The notes under the pieces are model-generated. The model was given only the letters and a program-made list of their open reading frames with translations. It was not told where the DNA came from and made no database searches. DNA of 64,000 nucleotides, from positions 116,038,443 to 116,102,442 of the forward strand of contig CM071568.1 of assembly GCA_036426205.1 (NCBI GenBank), given 5' to 3'. Every line of letters starts with the position of its first letter. The stretch's first letter is position 1. This document shows, piece after piece, positions 1 through 12,196 of this stretch. Source of the DNA: Ascaphus truei (Eukaryota > Chordata > Amphibia > Anura > Ascaphidae). The position numbers and the translations under genes were made by a program.

Positions 1-159
1 TATTGATTATCCTTCCAATAGCACTGGATGATTGATTGAAACCTGTTATGAATCTCAAAGACATAGGCGTATTAGGAGTATGACTTTTTATATACCTAGA
101 TGTATTATCCCTCTTAACTCTAGATTGTACCAAAAGTGTTGATCTATCTAACATGGTGA

Positions 160-930
160 AAATAAATGTGAACTAGCGCTAAAGTGTAAAACACAGTGTG
201 ATATTAAAAAAAACTTCTAATAAAGGATGGCTGCCCGGTGATACTGCCAGTACTAACAGAATAACATAAAATAGAGAAAAACCTGGCGCCAAATTGTCAG
301 TGGAATGTCCTGTACTCCTCAAGGGATCCGCACACTTGCTCGACAGACCATGCAAAGAAATAAACACAAACAAACAAAAATCATAGCGCAACACTGTAGG
401 GTGAGCAGTAATGCACTAATATAAGCAGACAATTAAGAATCCTAGCGACAATTAAAACAACTATTTATTAAAAAGAACAACTATGCCAAGACAAAGGACC
501 GCAGGTCATCTGGGACACAAAAATTGGAGCCCTACTTACAGACAGCAAGGCTTAAACTCGCATGGTAGGAACAAGTCCTAGATAGAGATGGTCTCCCTGC
601 CGGGTGATGTCTCTGCTCCACTGTGGCTCAAACTCCAGTCATTCCCTACGATGGTAGCCGGAACCTCTCCGGCCGTGGAGGCTGGTGTGCGGGGTCCACA
701 GCTCTGCACCGCGTGTAGACACACGCCTCACTTCCTCCTCCGGAGCAACGGGAAGTCTCTGCGCGCCCGCGCGCGATAGTACCCGTGGCCTTAAAGGGAC
801 AGCTGGCAGGCAGAATGAAAAGCAGGTCTCCAAAGCCAAACGACCATAAACGTCCAAAGTCAATCAAACAGTGGCTATGCCACTAGCCCTACGCGTTTCG
901 TAGATGTCACTCTACTTCCTCAGGGGCTGA
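160..930 (-). mobile_element. Penelope-like element terminal repeat fragment (probable)
   Basis: No coding frame of interest is seen. The segment ends in a hammerhead-ribozyme motif (885-928, minus strand). It includes a GC-richer part at 590-790 with CG-rich runs, followed by a sequence containing TTAAAGGG. The same order of a GC-rich stretch, a run reading CTTTAAGAG or its complement, and a hammerhead lies beside the PLE at 62.4 kb. I therefore read this as the pseudo-LTR of a PLE on the minus strand. The outer boundary near 160 is a guess, since no target duplication was identified. Confidence 0.4.
885..928 (-). ncRNA. Hammerhead ribozyme motif, family 1
   Basis: Read on the minus strand the parts are: stem I 5' strand AGCCC (928-924), core CTGAGGA (923-917), a 5-bp stem II GTAGA/TCTAC (915-911 with 904-900) closing a 6-nt loop, GAA (899-897), a self-complementary stem III strand ACGCGT (896-891), unpaired A (890) at the expected cleavage position, and stem I 3' strand GGGCT (889-885). 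Position 7 of the core, G instead of U, is the tolerant position in hammerheads. Every helix pairs perfectly. The palindromic stem III suggests action as a dimer, as described for PLE hammerheads. Confidence 0.75.
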
Positions 931-1149
931 AAACAATGATACTTCTTAGGTTTATGCGCTCGGTTAGGTTCGCAGGAGAGGGAAAAGGGAGACTCCTTGT
1001 GATGGGGGGAGGGGCGAGGAAGAAAAACAAGAGCAGAAAAGAGGAGGAGCGGGGGAAGAGGAGGTATGTAGTATCATTTTAAAAAAATAATGATGATCTT
1101 TCTATGAGACATATAGAGAAAGGTAGAAATATTGATATTTAAAAATAAA

Positions 1150-1409
1150 TAAAAGGATATCCCCGCCCTCTCCCCCCCCACCCTTACCGTCCGCCCCCCC
1201 TCTTTTTCCCCCCCCCGCTTATTGATCCGCCTTTTCTTGTTCTTATTTCTCTGTATGTGGTTCCTAGTGCTGTTAAGTCAACAGCTGTTCACCTAAAAAT
1301 GTGGTGCTGGTCTTAGTAATGTAAGCCTATGGGAGGGTGAGAGTTCTGTAATATATGCATTTCACCAATATAAAATAAAGTATGGAGAAAACAAAAAAAA
1401 AAAAAAAGG
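1150..1409 (+). mobile_element. LINE 3' end (3' UTR with poly(A) tail), 5'-truncated
   Basis: A C-rich run at 1160-1220 is followed by a sequence that recurs at 12360-12552 downstream of a LINE-like ORF end. Here it continues into AATAAA (about 1374-1379) and a run of about 14 A (1396-1409), the structure of a non-LTR retrotransposon 3' terminus. No ORF part is present in this copy, which fits 5' truncation. The element clade is not determined. Confidence 0.5.
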
Positions 1410-2369
1410 CAATAAAGTGTAACTATAGTGCAATCAGGTATAATTACATAAATAGAAAGTATATACAATTATGGGCAAAATCGCAAAACAGTGAGTGAAA
1501 AGCCAACAACGAGGGATTAGACAGGAGAAAGAAAAGAAAGAAAGAATATACATTAGCGCTAGCATTCTAAAAAAACTTGGATAGTGGATATGGAAAATCT
1601 GTACGTTGTGATCTTATATATTGCGTCGTTTTCTTTCCATGTGATCTGCGTGAATCTGAGTGACCATACCTTGAACTTTGAAAGTATCCGACATGAAGCT
1701 ATTCTACTATCAAATTCCCTCTCTGTGTCAAAACCCTAAACCGCACCTTCTGACAGAGTTAAGACCACTCTGCCTTCTGCTTAATCTTACCTGCTGTAGT
1801 AGGAATTGACCAATAGAGCCAAGATTCAACCATGCTTTCTATTATATGCACCATTATTGTATATATCTTTTATTTTCGGGTGGTGTTCCGGAGAATACCG
1901 CTCCCTTCCCCCCCCTGTGGATCAATGGGGGCCAAATTATACAAAAACTTAAAGAAATAAAAACAATTTGAAAACCTTGAAAAAAGACGTTTACATGACA
2001 TAATCTATTTACCTTAACCTTTAAGAAGAATTCACCCTCCAAAATCCCCATTGTCTCGCACAATCTCTCGTACCGCGACGTCTTCACCGCAATCCAACGC
2101 CCATGCATACACCTTGAAGACAAGCATCAGGTCTATTTAAAAAAAAAAATGTCGCCTTTCTTTTATCTATTCTCTATCACCGCTCTTCATCTGTCATATT
2201 TTTTCTTTCTTTAATCTTCTATCTTCATCTGTTCAATCTCAAAAACCAATGGTGAATCCAGAAAAGGGATGTTATCGGCTTGTGGCATTCGTGTGAGGTT
2301 TTAAATTAAATGAGGTACAGGCCTAAGTATGGGCCTGTGACATCAGCATTTTAGGGTTCAGATAGTTCG
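1410..2369. other. Unassigned AT-rich interval
   Basis: No supported gene. The end of this interval (about 2200-2260) has a TC-rich stretch resembling one near 23570 inside a foldback element, so part of it may be diverged foldback DNA. Otherwise I see nothing definable. Confidence 0.4.
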
Positions 2370-2680
2370 GCTCCACTTGATACAAGAGGGGGGGCCCCAG
2401 ACACCCACAGGGACCATTGAGGGGTCATCAAGACACCCGTGGGAAAAGGCAATCAGAGCCCTCAGACACCGGCATGAGTAAAACCAGCACCAAGGTGCCC
2501 CCCCCAGACACCCACGGGGACCACTTAGTTGAGGGCATTTGGACACCCGCAGGGACCGTATCGAGGGCCCACAGCTACCTGCAGGGACCCCATGAAGCAC
2601 CCCCATACAACATGAGGGACAACCTGAGGGTCCCACAGAACCTGTGGGGACCCACCTGAGGACCCCGTGGCCTCGGGGGT
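2370..2680. repeat. Degenerate GC-rich minisatellite
   Basis: Variants of the phrase GACACCC followed by GGGACC recur every 40-60 bp (for example near 2400, 2430, 2505 and 2545). The same vocabulary in both orientations forms the centre of the foldback element at 52.19-52.56 kb. Open frames across it are by-products of the repeat. Confidence 0.55.
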
Positions 2681-5600
2681 ATCAATCATATGTGGGTATA
2701 TAGGAAGTGGGGGTATATTAGGGTTTATTGTGGTAGTGGGGGTGGTTGATGGGGGTATTTGTCCTTGTGGGGGTTAGCGATATGGGGTAACCATTCAGCG
2801 GTTAGCCACCAAGGTTAATAAAGTGACTTAAATGATTTTTATTGCATGGGATTCTAAGTCCTGTTTGCCACTTCTCAGCAGCTTTTCACCAGCATCCAAA
2901 AACGTTTCTGGAGTTGAGATTGGGGGACAAAACTCACCATTCTAGCGTCGCAATTGAGCCTGATAACCTAATTGCGGCCTACTAGAATTGCACGAGTTAA
3001 GAACCTGCGATAGTGGCTTATCACCGCTAACAGCGTGATTGTCGTGACGGGTGAAATTTTTGGTTGAGCATGCATTTATCGCCACTTAGCGAGGCTGCTA
3101 ATTAGCAGTAGGCATTTTGGCTGATAAGTGCTCGATATGCGGCTTATCGACAACTTATAGCATAGGCACCCTAAGAGTGGAGGAATGATCAGTCACTCTC
3201 CCGGTGGTGCCTTTAACTGGCGATCGCAGGCTTGATTTTATTGTAATAACATATTGTAGCCGGTGGTCTCCCAAGTGACCGCATTTATTTCAGGGTCAGA
3301 GGATCCCTGCTTCATGAGTTACAGGCCCCACTATGGGGTGCCGTTAACCAGCCATGTTTAAATTCTCCCAATTATGGCCCACGATGAAGGGGGATGGATT
3401 ATCAAAGCAGCGGGGATACCCAGTACTCCCACATTCAAACGCCAGTACGTAAACCCCACTTGTGTTAATCCTGAAGGACCATTAGTTGGTTGTTTGTGGG
3501 CGTCAGCAAGAAACTTGGGAGAGGATGACGTCCGGGGGACCCGCGGCAAGAGAGAGGGCGCTCCCCCAAAGCCATCTGCTATTTGTAAAGTTAAAGAAAA
3601 AGCCAAAAATCAACCACATTCATATTCTACAAATTACCAGATACAGTATTACCATCAAAATATCTGTGGAAAAAAATTTTTGGTTCAATCAACTATAGAC
3701 AGAATATACGGTACACACAGTTCAATTGTTTTAACATTTATAGTACATCCCTTAGTTATTGACAGGATTCCAATGTGATGTGAAATGTTTTAAAGAAATC
3801 ATGCCCAAAAACACAAAAACAGTGTTTCAAAAATGTGAAACTGTATATGTACTTTCTGCCACAAAGCATTGGTTTTAGAAAATATAACTACTGTATGATG
3901 TATACATGTAGATGTTGTCCCCCGTGTATTAAATAAAGAATTACACAAAAGAAAGGCTAATATAGGGTTGATGAGGAGCACGATTATTTCTTACTCATAT
4001 ATCATAAGTGTGTACTGTATGTCTGCAACATGACGATGGACCAACACAAATTAAAAACAATTACTTTCCTTAAGCTACTTAAAATTTTCAAATGGGATCT
4101 ATACAGTGATGCTGCAGTAGGTTTCGGTCACGCAATAAAGGTGTGTGGGAATAAGTAAATCGGGGAATAATTTACTGCTATGCAACATGAACTGTGATTT
4201 TCCATCTGCCCTTTGTATGGAGAAGACTCTTGTTCTGCCATCATACCTCAGAGCCACACATTTCACTTATTTAAAATACAGGGAAGCAAGCAGGAGCTAT
4301 GTCCTTTTTACTTTATTTATCTATTGTGTGAATCTTCATTAACAGGCCAAGATTCGTGGGAGAAGAATGAGATATAAGCTTGTTTCTATGGCATAGAAAG
4401 CCTCCTCTTTGTACTATACGATACAGCTTCTTACATCTGAAACAGCAAAACCATGTATATCAATGGAATTTGGGTTTATAGACCAAATCATCAATGATCC
4501 ACCTTCCTTTATATTATAAATCATTGCTTTGCGTATAGAGGTAGTTTGGCCCAACTTTACTAAGCGAGGCGATATTCAATATATTCAATAAGACACCGTC
4601 CAGTGCCAGGACCCTCCCTGCCTAATTAAGTGGATGTGACCTAATTAGGATATCTGTTTTCAAGTATGTGTCCTGGAGGCACAGAGTCTGAAAACCTGAA
4701 TGTTACGCTTTAAATTAATTGAGGTTTTAAAAAATTCAATTCAAGAGTGGGTGTATGCGACAGTTTACTGTACAGTTTATAAATATGATTATGGGCGTAT
4801 GTAACATCATACAGACAAGATTAAAATGGGTTAGGAGAGGTAGGGAAGTGGAGGAGAGAGAAGGATTGAGAAGGTAGGAGGGAGCGACGAGGATGAAGGA
4901 TGTTAGAATAGAAGAGAGAAGAACAGAAGCCCTGCCTGATGAAAGGAGCCTTACAATACTAATAAAGGGTCCGGGTTTTGGTAAGGTAAGTCTACAACAT
5001 TGGACAGGGAGGGGGTGCGGTAAATAGGAGCGATGGAGAGGAAGAGAGGACCTGATCTGACCTAAGATGAGGGACTGCTAAAGTTCAGATTCCGCAAAAG
5101 AGCAAGACGTTAACAGTAACCAAAACATCTGAGCGACAGCAGCAACACGGATATCATACCCTTGCTGCCCCTATTTGGCTGTGCCGATTGCTGTGCTAGT
5201 GGTCTTTGAGGGTACGGGAAGAATGGAATGAAGCTGTGGCCCATTGTCACTTGGAACATTGTTTAAGTCTCTTTAGGAGTTCCTATTGTCGCTCCTTGGT
5301 CACATTAAAATTTTCAGTGGCGGGGTGGGGTTGAGAAGACACATAGCAGTACGCTAAGCAGCCACATCGATGTTTAACCCTTCGTTAGCAAGGCTCGTTC
5401 GGGGCAGAAGGGAGCAGCTCTGGAGAACCCTTTTTACGCATCCACCTTATGTGCTTGACCAGATTGAAGGAAGCCAGATCTTATGGACTTGCCCCCAATT
5501 AGTAAATATAATTGCCTTAATTTATGAGAGATAATTACAAATGCCCTGGGGATGGAGTTAGACCGCCAGGGGGGGTTGCGGTAGGTGGTACGGTGTAACC

Positions 5601-5744
5601 CCTTTTTTGCCTTAGCAGTTGGAAAGCTTTGAAGGCAAGATTTACTAGCCATGTAAGGTAGCAAAGGGGGGTAAGTAGTGTGATTTTACTAATGCCTGTG
5701 GGATATCTTGGGAGCCCGAGGAATCAAAGGGAGTTATCGTAAAT

Positions 5745-6010
5745 GGGCGACCAGGAATGGGGGGCGGGAAAGAAGGGAGTTCTGAGAAGGAGAACCCGGG
5801 GGGGGGTGGGGGGGCGGAGTGGAGAGGGGGGGGAGGAAAGGGGAAACGGGAGGGTAAGTGGGGGGGGAGGGGTGTGGGGGGGAGCAGGGTGTCGATGTAA
5901 AGCCGCGCTGGTGAGGGCGGCCGGGAGGGGGGTGGGTGCTGGGAGGAGGCGGTGTTAAGTGAAGGGAGCCGGGTGGGGTGGCGGTGGGGAGTGTCGGAGT
6001 TCGGGGTGAA
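5745..6010. repeat. G-rich low-complexity insertion specific to copy 1
   Basis: This stretch is almost only G with scattered A, T and C, including runs of 7-8 G. It replaces a normal AT-rich sequence that copy 2 carries at 15254-15330. Flanks on both sides align to copy 2. An artefact of a bad read region or a hard-to-sequence G tract is more likely than a real insertion. Confidence 0.6.
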
Positions 6011-6880
6011 AGGGTAAAGTTACAGCTGAACACAGGGGATATTTAGTTATATGTGAGTTATTTATTGTGTGGGATTGAACCCCCAGTTTATTACCCGAGT
6101 TTCTGTTAATTACCACAATATTTTTTTAGTTGTTTAAAAATAGCACACCTAGGCAATTTTCTATCTTGAGGCCAAAAAATTGCGCCTAATAAGAATAGAT
6201 ACAACAAAGACAGAGGTGCCAAGTGACAAAACATATATGGTAATAAGTATAAAGTTAAATATTTCAATAATAATATTTATTGGGTTTATTTTTTTTAAGT
6301 TAGATTCTTGGCCAAAAAGCATCATAAGCCGCATAACACGCCAACGGTATACCAATTTTTTGGTGCGTAATAACAATAGCGTCTTTTTTTTCCCATTGGG
6401 TGCTATAATAACTCCGTTGTACTGGAGATGATTTCACTCTAGACTTTTACAGGTCTTTTGTGCCTGATGCTAGCCACAACACTGGAAGTTCACTTTTCCT
6501 GGGCAATCCAAACACTTCCAGTGGGTAGCAGCAGATGTGTAGCCAGCTGGAAAATAATGTACAGTGGAGTGCACTGACATCATTGGGGTTGACTGTCGCA
6601 ATCACAAAGATTACCTTTGAGTCTTGAACTTAACTTCGCAAGACAAATCCCCAACAACTCAGGAAAAAATACTAAGCACTTCCAGGCCGCATCCTGCCCT
6701 TATTTTACAATCCCTTTTATTTCCCTCGTTATTGTGATATTGTTAACTTATTGCACATTCATGCCCTCGGTTGGTTCCGTGGACGACATGATCAAGTACT
6801 CACAAGGAGGGGGGAAAGACAAAGGCGAGGTGGGAGAGACAGAGTGACTAGAGAACATGAGAAAGAGAAGAGACATTAGA

Positions 6881-6956
6881 TATATATAATATACAACATA
6901 TATATATATAGTATATACACATATATAGTGTATATATATATATATAATATATACAG
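6881..6956. repeat. (TA)n-rich microsatellite
   Basis: Interrupted TA/TATACA repeat immediately outside the left end of the inverted PLE pair of copy 1. The equivalent in copy 2 is 16067-16174. Confidence 0.8.
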
Positions 6957-7046
6957 GTAAAACCAGGGACATACAGGCTAACAAAGTCGAGAGAGAACAG
7001 ACCCACCGAATAATGAAGTGAAATTAAAGTGTATAAAACACAGGGC

Positions 7047-7090
7047 AGCCAACGTTTCGGTCCTCAGAGTGGACCTCCTGCTAGAGGCAG
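7047..7090 (-). ncRNA. Hammerhead motif, family 2 (damaged)
   Basis: The minus-strand order of parts matches 16262-16301: GGACC, GAA and ACGT are present. The CTGAGGA core and one half of stem II are disrupted by small indels, in keeping with the noise of this block. Confidence 0.5.
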
Positions 7091-8217
7091 TGCAAACAGT
7101 GACAATCCGAGACCCCTTAATATACCCCCCACCAGTGAATCAAAAAACTAAACATGCACATAACACAAATGAAAAACAATCATGAATTGTGAATGAAAGA
7201 GGAAATTAACTACAACTGTATGAGCCACCGCCTAATCAGGCCAGCAGACCAAGAAAGGCAAATGGCATATACGACAGCCAGACAGTCCAATGCGAGAGCT
7301 ATGCCATGTGGCATCATGGGTATGCAAATGTCATAGTTGAGCCGGGGGGTCGATCTCCTAAGTGGCCAAAAACCACGGAAACTGGTACGGCAAGGGTGCC
7401 GCCCAGCACGTAAAACACTTTGTATCCCTTAAGATACAGCGGACAGAACAACAGCAGTGAGCTAAACGGAGAGAGAGACAGCAATGTCAAATGGAGGTTA
7501 GAACCCCAGAAATGACCCCTAAAAATGGCCCCGAGTATAATACAAAAGAACTATAGTATAACATAGGTTAACATTGTTTTTTGTAATTGTTTTATGGCCC
7601 TGCCTGCCTTTTCTTCCATACCACCTTGTGTTTTTACCATTTTCACTTCAATGTTGTTCACTTATTGCACTGCCAAGATGTTCCCATGCATTGTGTGTCG
7701 GGACTGCCATGTCCAACCTTCGTTCTTATGGTAACCCAAATGTATTGCAACATATTATACTATGTTTCTTTTGTGATAGTATACTCGGGCCCATTTTGTG
7801 GGGGGGGTTAAACCTACAGTAGTTGGACATTGCGGTCTGACTCTCTCATTTAGATCCTAAAAGGTATGTCTGGTGTGTTGGTCCGCATAGGCTAGTAGCT
7901 TTAAGGCGTTACAGTGTTTACTTGCTGAAGCGGCACCCTTGCCTTACCAGTTCTGTGGTTTGGCCACTAGATAGTCGAAGCCGCCAACTATTGACATCAT
8001 TGATACACATGATGCCTACATACAGCAGCTGATCGCATTGGACTGTCGGGACTGGTCAGTATCTGCATTTGCCTGTCATTGGGTCGGCTGCCTGAGTAGG
8101 CGGTGGCTCACACAAGTAGTGGTTAATTCATTGATTGTTTTTCATTTGGTCAGCTGGGTTTTTAAGTCACTGGTGGGCGTTATATTAAGGGGTATGATAT
8201 TAGGTCATGGTTGCATT

Positions 8218-8260
8218 GCCCTGAGGAAGAGTCCCACGCTGAGGACCGAAACGTTTGCTG
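8218..8260 (+). ncRNA. Hammerhead motif, family 2
   Basis: Core CTGAGGA (8221-8227), stem II GTCC/GGAC with one extra A before it, GAA (8248-8250) and palindromic ACGT stem III (8251-8254). Stem I is GCC before the core with a diverged 3' partner. It has one more indel than its copy-2 partner at 17374-17414. Confidence 0.55.
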
Positions 8261-9098
8261 CCCTGGTTGTTAATACCTTTTATTTACTCATATATTGCGG
8301 TGTGCTGTTCTCATTGTTACCTGGATTTCCCTGGTACCATGTACATGTTTCTATATGGGACGAGCATTCTGCCTTCAGTGAAAAGAACAGTGAGTTGCAC
8401 AAAACGAATTTTGTAATTGGACGACGATAGTTATATATATATATAGATATATTAGTATAATATATATAGAAACACACAAAAGAAATATACCGCCCTCAAC
8501 CACAGTATAGTAGTGTTGCCCAAAAACTGTCAATATATGGTTATAATTAACACTAGACGTGGTATGATAAAGGCTGATAGAATTAGTATAGAAACAAGAA
8601 AAGCAACCTGTAAAAGCACACGGGCGAGTAACAATTGAATATAACAAATGCATTTATATTGAAGGTTTAAAAAAAAAGGGAGAAAATTAAAAGAGGAGGG
8701 GGACTCACCAGCTACCAAGCATGTTATACCTAGAGTCAAAGGTACATAAATGAGGCAATAAAAGCCCCCCCCCCAGAGGATCACTTTCAACAAACACAAA
8801 AAGATCTGTAGCCAGATGCATTGTATATCCGATGCACAATCTGCAGAATTTGTGCACATTCCAACAAGAGATCACTATTTGTGGTAAATAAAAAATAAGT
8901 ACTGTAACTGCAAGAGTGGTGAGGCAATAATGCACATATGGAAGTCTTTATGTATTATACAATCACCACTAAAAGCGTACGGTATATATCTATAGATATA
9001 TACTCTGCGCTTCGTCTTGTTGCAAGGAGCATGCCTGCGCTGGTGAAAAGATTGGACCATACATAAGTGGAAAAAACAGGAAAAAAAAGGAATCCCAT

Positions 9099-9740
9099 GC
9101 ACTTCTCCCATGGGCTTAACAATAAAAGGGGGGAAATAAATATACATAGTGAAAACCTAAGTTCTGAAAGACTAGGAGACTTTGGTTAACATCCTTTGAC
9201 AAATAATGACAAGACATGTAACCAAGTAAGCGTAAGTCTCATAGTCATGTCCCTATGCTAAAGACGATACAGGGTGAATTAGCTAAATAAGATTAATCAC
9301 ACCTTAATAGCCTTTCTAATAATAAGTTTTATATATAATAATATTTCTAATCAACCTGTAACGTGCTTATTGAGGCACCTTGAGGGAGTTAGTCCCTCCT
9401 TTCAAGGTATGTAATCTCCCACCAAGGTCACGGAAATGCACTTTTACTTTACTTGCATTCATCGATAAGTTCTTCTACTGGCTATCCAAGTTTTTAACTG
9501 CACTAAATGAGCATAAGTGTATGCTTGGATATTAAACCCAGGGGAAGTCACAGAAACATTTGAATGATTTAGCATATGTATGCATTTTAGCATAGGAAAA
9601 TGCTCTGAGTCTACCTGACATTGGGTGCAGGCTTATTCATTATTGTTCAAAGGATGTAACCAAAGACTCCTTGTTTTACAGACTAGTTTCACTATGTATA
9701 TTTATTTCCCCATTTATTATTTAGCCCAGGGGGGAAGCGC
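9099..9740. mobile_element. Foldback element, copy 1
   Basis: Begins GCACTTCTCCCA and ends with the inverted GGGGGAAGCGC. The arms (~215 bp each) read as reverse complements with many indels and contain the mirrored phrase for TTAGCCCA. No coding capacity. It is equivalent to 18199-18848. Confidence 0.6.
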
Positions 9741-11571
9741 CATGATTTCAATTTCTGTTTTTATCACATTTACAATTAAACATGTTTTTGAGATGGTTTG
9801 ATTCAAAAGGCCATCAGTACAGTATACACTTTTGTGTTTTGTTATCTGGCAAGAAACTCGCAAAAATAAAGACACAATACTGCAAATTGATTTTTTTTTA
9901 ATTATTTTTGAGAAAAGTGAAATCAAGATTTCATAGCAATTATGTTGCATGTACAACTGTACATCAAAGCTATCTGTGGCACAATATATGCTATAAAAAA
10001 TAAAAAATATGGAAATATGCCACAGTATGGAGGCACAAGACAATTAGTTTAAGAAAATAAAAATAAATGCTTCATGATACAATGGGTCATGTAGGCCAAT
10101 AAATAATAATCTATTGATCCTAGGCATTCATTGATATTTAGGATAAACCTAGGTCATACCCCAGGCATCGTTGAATCCCCCAATTGTATTAGCCTTACCA
10201 GTTCTGTTGTGGAGGTGGGTGATGGAGCGGCCGTGGCGAGGTCTGTAAAGAGCTTCGACAGAGGGTTAAGCCTAACCTGAGTTTATTAGCCAGAAGACAA
10301 CTAAACAATGGCATCCTGTCCTTTTGAGGCCAAACTAAATCAATAAAATATAAAAAAAAATAGTCCCTATAGGGGAAACTAACTAAACTTTGCTGTGGCC
10401 CTTCTAATGGTGTGGCCAGCTAAACAGTTTCCAGCCCCACCAAACACATACTATCCTTTGCAAAAAAACAGTTTTTAAATCGCAAAGTCTCTATTTGTGG
10501 CTTATGATTTGCACAGGGGAATTCCTATCCTAGTGTTCTCGGGGTCGCTCCTTAAAATCCTTCAAGGAAAAACGCCGGTTCCAGGGACAGGCTGCCCAGT
10601 CCATGATGATCTTTAAAGCCTGGGTTGTGCTTCCAGCTTGGCCACTGCAGGCTGCTTCTTCAGTCCTAGGGTACATTAACAACAGGCTACTCATGGCTGG
10701 GAGAGAAGTTTCAATTCCTCTCTCTCTGTAGGGGCGCGGGGAAAACAGCCTCTCCTCTTGTAGCTTACTGCCTTTTATCATCGGTCAATCAAGGGATTTC
10801 CTATCAGGGTATTAAAAACCGACACCCCGTGCAGTCTCATGACCTTACATTCTCAGAAAGAAATATATTCCCTTCCTATTCTTGTGGAATCCCCCTATAT
10901 TGATTAGTTTTTTTTTTTTTTCAATCATCGCCCTCTCTTCAATTCTCTCCAAGCAGAGTACATCTTTAAGTCCTTTAGTCTTTCCTGATATCCCTACTAA
11001 ACAGTGGCTAGTACACAGATAAGAAACAAACACTGTGGTGATTATATAGTATATAGAAAAAGGGTTGCCATACATGACTTGGCTCTGCCGAACCGTGTTT
11101 CTTAGACTTCTCCTTTTGAATACCCCATTCCATTAGATTATTTACCAAGGACACCGAATTTTCACTTTTATTATATGGATTGGTTATCCCTAAAACATGG
11201 TCCGAAGAAGAGTTTTTAGAGCGGAGGAGGGAAGTTAGTAATAGATATAGACCATACAAATATTTACCAAGATTGTTCAAAAAAGGGTGGCGTCATTCCG
11301 TCAAAGTGGAATGTGGGACAAGGGATGGATATTCAGCCTTGCAAAGCTAAAGTGGATACCATTATCGTTCCTGTTTGCGGAAAGTAAGTTAGGGAAGTGT
11401 AAATGGATACTGGTATAATGTAGTGTTTTTCTGAGCTTATGAGTTCCTTCTTGTTTAAAGATAGAGACCAATAGGATGAAGAATACTAAAGGCAAAAAAT
11501 GCTCTTGTTATTGGCTTTCTGGAGGCTTTCATGGTAAGGTAATATCAAGACATGCACATAATACGACGATG
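9741..11571. other. Rest of duplicated block copy 1, no gene
   Basis: AT-rich sequence without usable ORFs, matching 18849-20593 with indels. No further element was identified. Confidence 0.5.
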
Positions 11572-12036
11572 TTAAAGCTGCAGTTCAGGCAATATCCTGC
11601 ATGTGTGTTTTTTTAAATAAATCAGTTCTGTAGTAAGAAAAAATACTTTTAGCATTTTCTGTTTTAAAAAAAAAACAACTTTGAAAGACCAATTTTCTTG
11701 TATTCTATTTTAACAACCATTTACTAAGGCACTGCCCCTTCATGTCCTGTCACAAGCCCTGGCACACCCCTTTGTCAGCCCTGCTCTCCCTCTTGCACAT
11801 GTCAGTGCAGGAGTGCTCATGAATATTCATGAGCTTCCACTGAGTGACAGAAACAGAGGAAATACATTCCCCATATTTAAAGATGTCGCCAAACTTTGCC
11901 GATCAATAGACGGAGAACGAATTGACCAGCAGCTATGCAGTTCTTTAGGCAAGTAGAGATTGCCCACATGAAACTATTGAAGTAAAAAAAAAAAAAACTA
12001 TAATTTTTTTTTTAAAAGCCTGAACTGCAGCTTTAA
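11572..12036. mobile_element. TTAA-flanked MITE
   Basis: A 19-bp perfect inverted repeat, TTAAAGCTGCAGTTCAGGC at the left (11572-11590) and its reverse complement at the right (12018-12036), bounds a 465-bp non-coding element. The outer TTAA on each side is the target site used by piggyBac-type and Xenopus T2-type MITEs. A perfect 20-bp palindrome lies inside at 11815-11834. No transposase frame is present, so it is non-autonomous. Whether it belongs to the T2 or piggyBac lineage cannot be settled here. Confidence 0.75.
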
Positions 12037-12073
12037 CTCCTTGTTACATTAGAATGTTAGTGCTGACGTTTAA

Positions 12074-12196
12074 AAGGAAGTTCAACAGTTGACGAGTTGG
12101 GTCAACGACTCTGGCACTAAATTTCTAAAAGTATGGGACCCTTGGCTGGAACAAGTTAACATTCCTGGGTTGGACGCCGCCTCAATTTTGCATTAA
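12074..12196 (+). pseudogene. C-terminal end of a LINE reverse transcriptase ORF (L1/Tx1-type, probable)
   Basis: An open stretch of 40 codons ends at TAA 12194-12196 and contains the phrase KFLKVWDPWLEQVNIPGLD. The W-D-P-W-L pattern close to the stop resembles the extreme C-terminus of L1/Tx1-clade ORF2 proteins. No catalytic domain remains. It is followed by the 3' UTR-like sequence 12197-12552, whose distal part (12360-12552) is shared with 1161-1380. The assignment rests on a short motif. Confidence 0.45.

Larger units (their letters stand above)
6953..8345. mobile_element. Inverted pair of PLE terminal repeats, copy 1
   Basis: The left arm (about 6953-7573) is the reverse complement of the right arm (about 7745-8345), with a ~170-bp spacer. 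Each arm has a hammerhead motif near its outer end, pointing outward (minus at 7047-7090, plus at 8218-8260). The outer ends carry the complementary phrases CCAGGGA and TCCCTGG and abut TA repeats. Hammerhead-bearing PLE pseudo-LTRs are known to insert in inverted arrangements. The arms are indel-ridden here and cleaner in copy 2. Confidence 0.65.
2727..11563. repeat. Large duplicated block, copy 1
   Basis: From the phrase ATTGTGGTAGTGGGGG at 2727 to about 11563 this block aligns by eye, in the same order and orientation, with 12553-20593. Landmarks recur throughout: the palindrome half at 3250-3360, the CT-flanked stretch at 3360-3700, the inverted PLE pair at 6953-8345, the foldback at 9099-9740 and the end at 11500-11563. 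Differences are dominated by single-base insertions and deletions, typical of uncorrected long reads. No gene is present. Confidence 0.8.

Noticed and set aside
5734..6033. Proline-rich ORF
   Set aside because: It is the complement of G-rich low-complexity sequence that is absent from the second duplicate.
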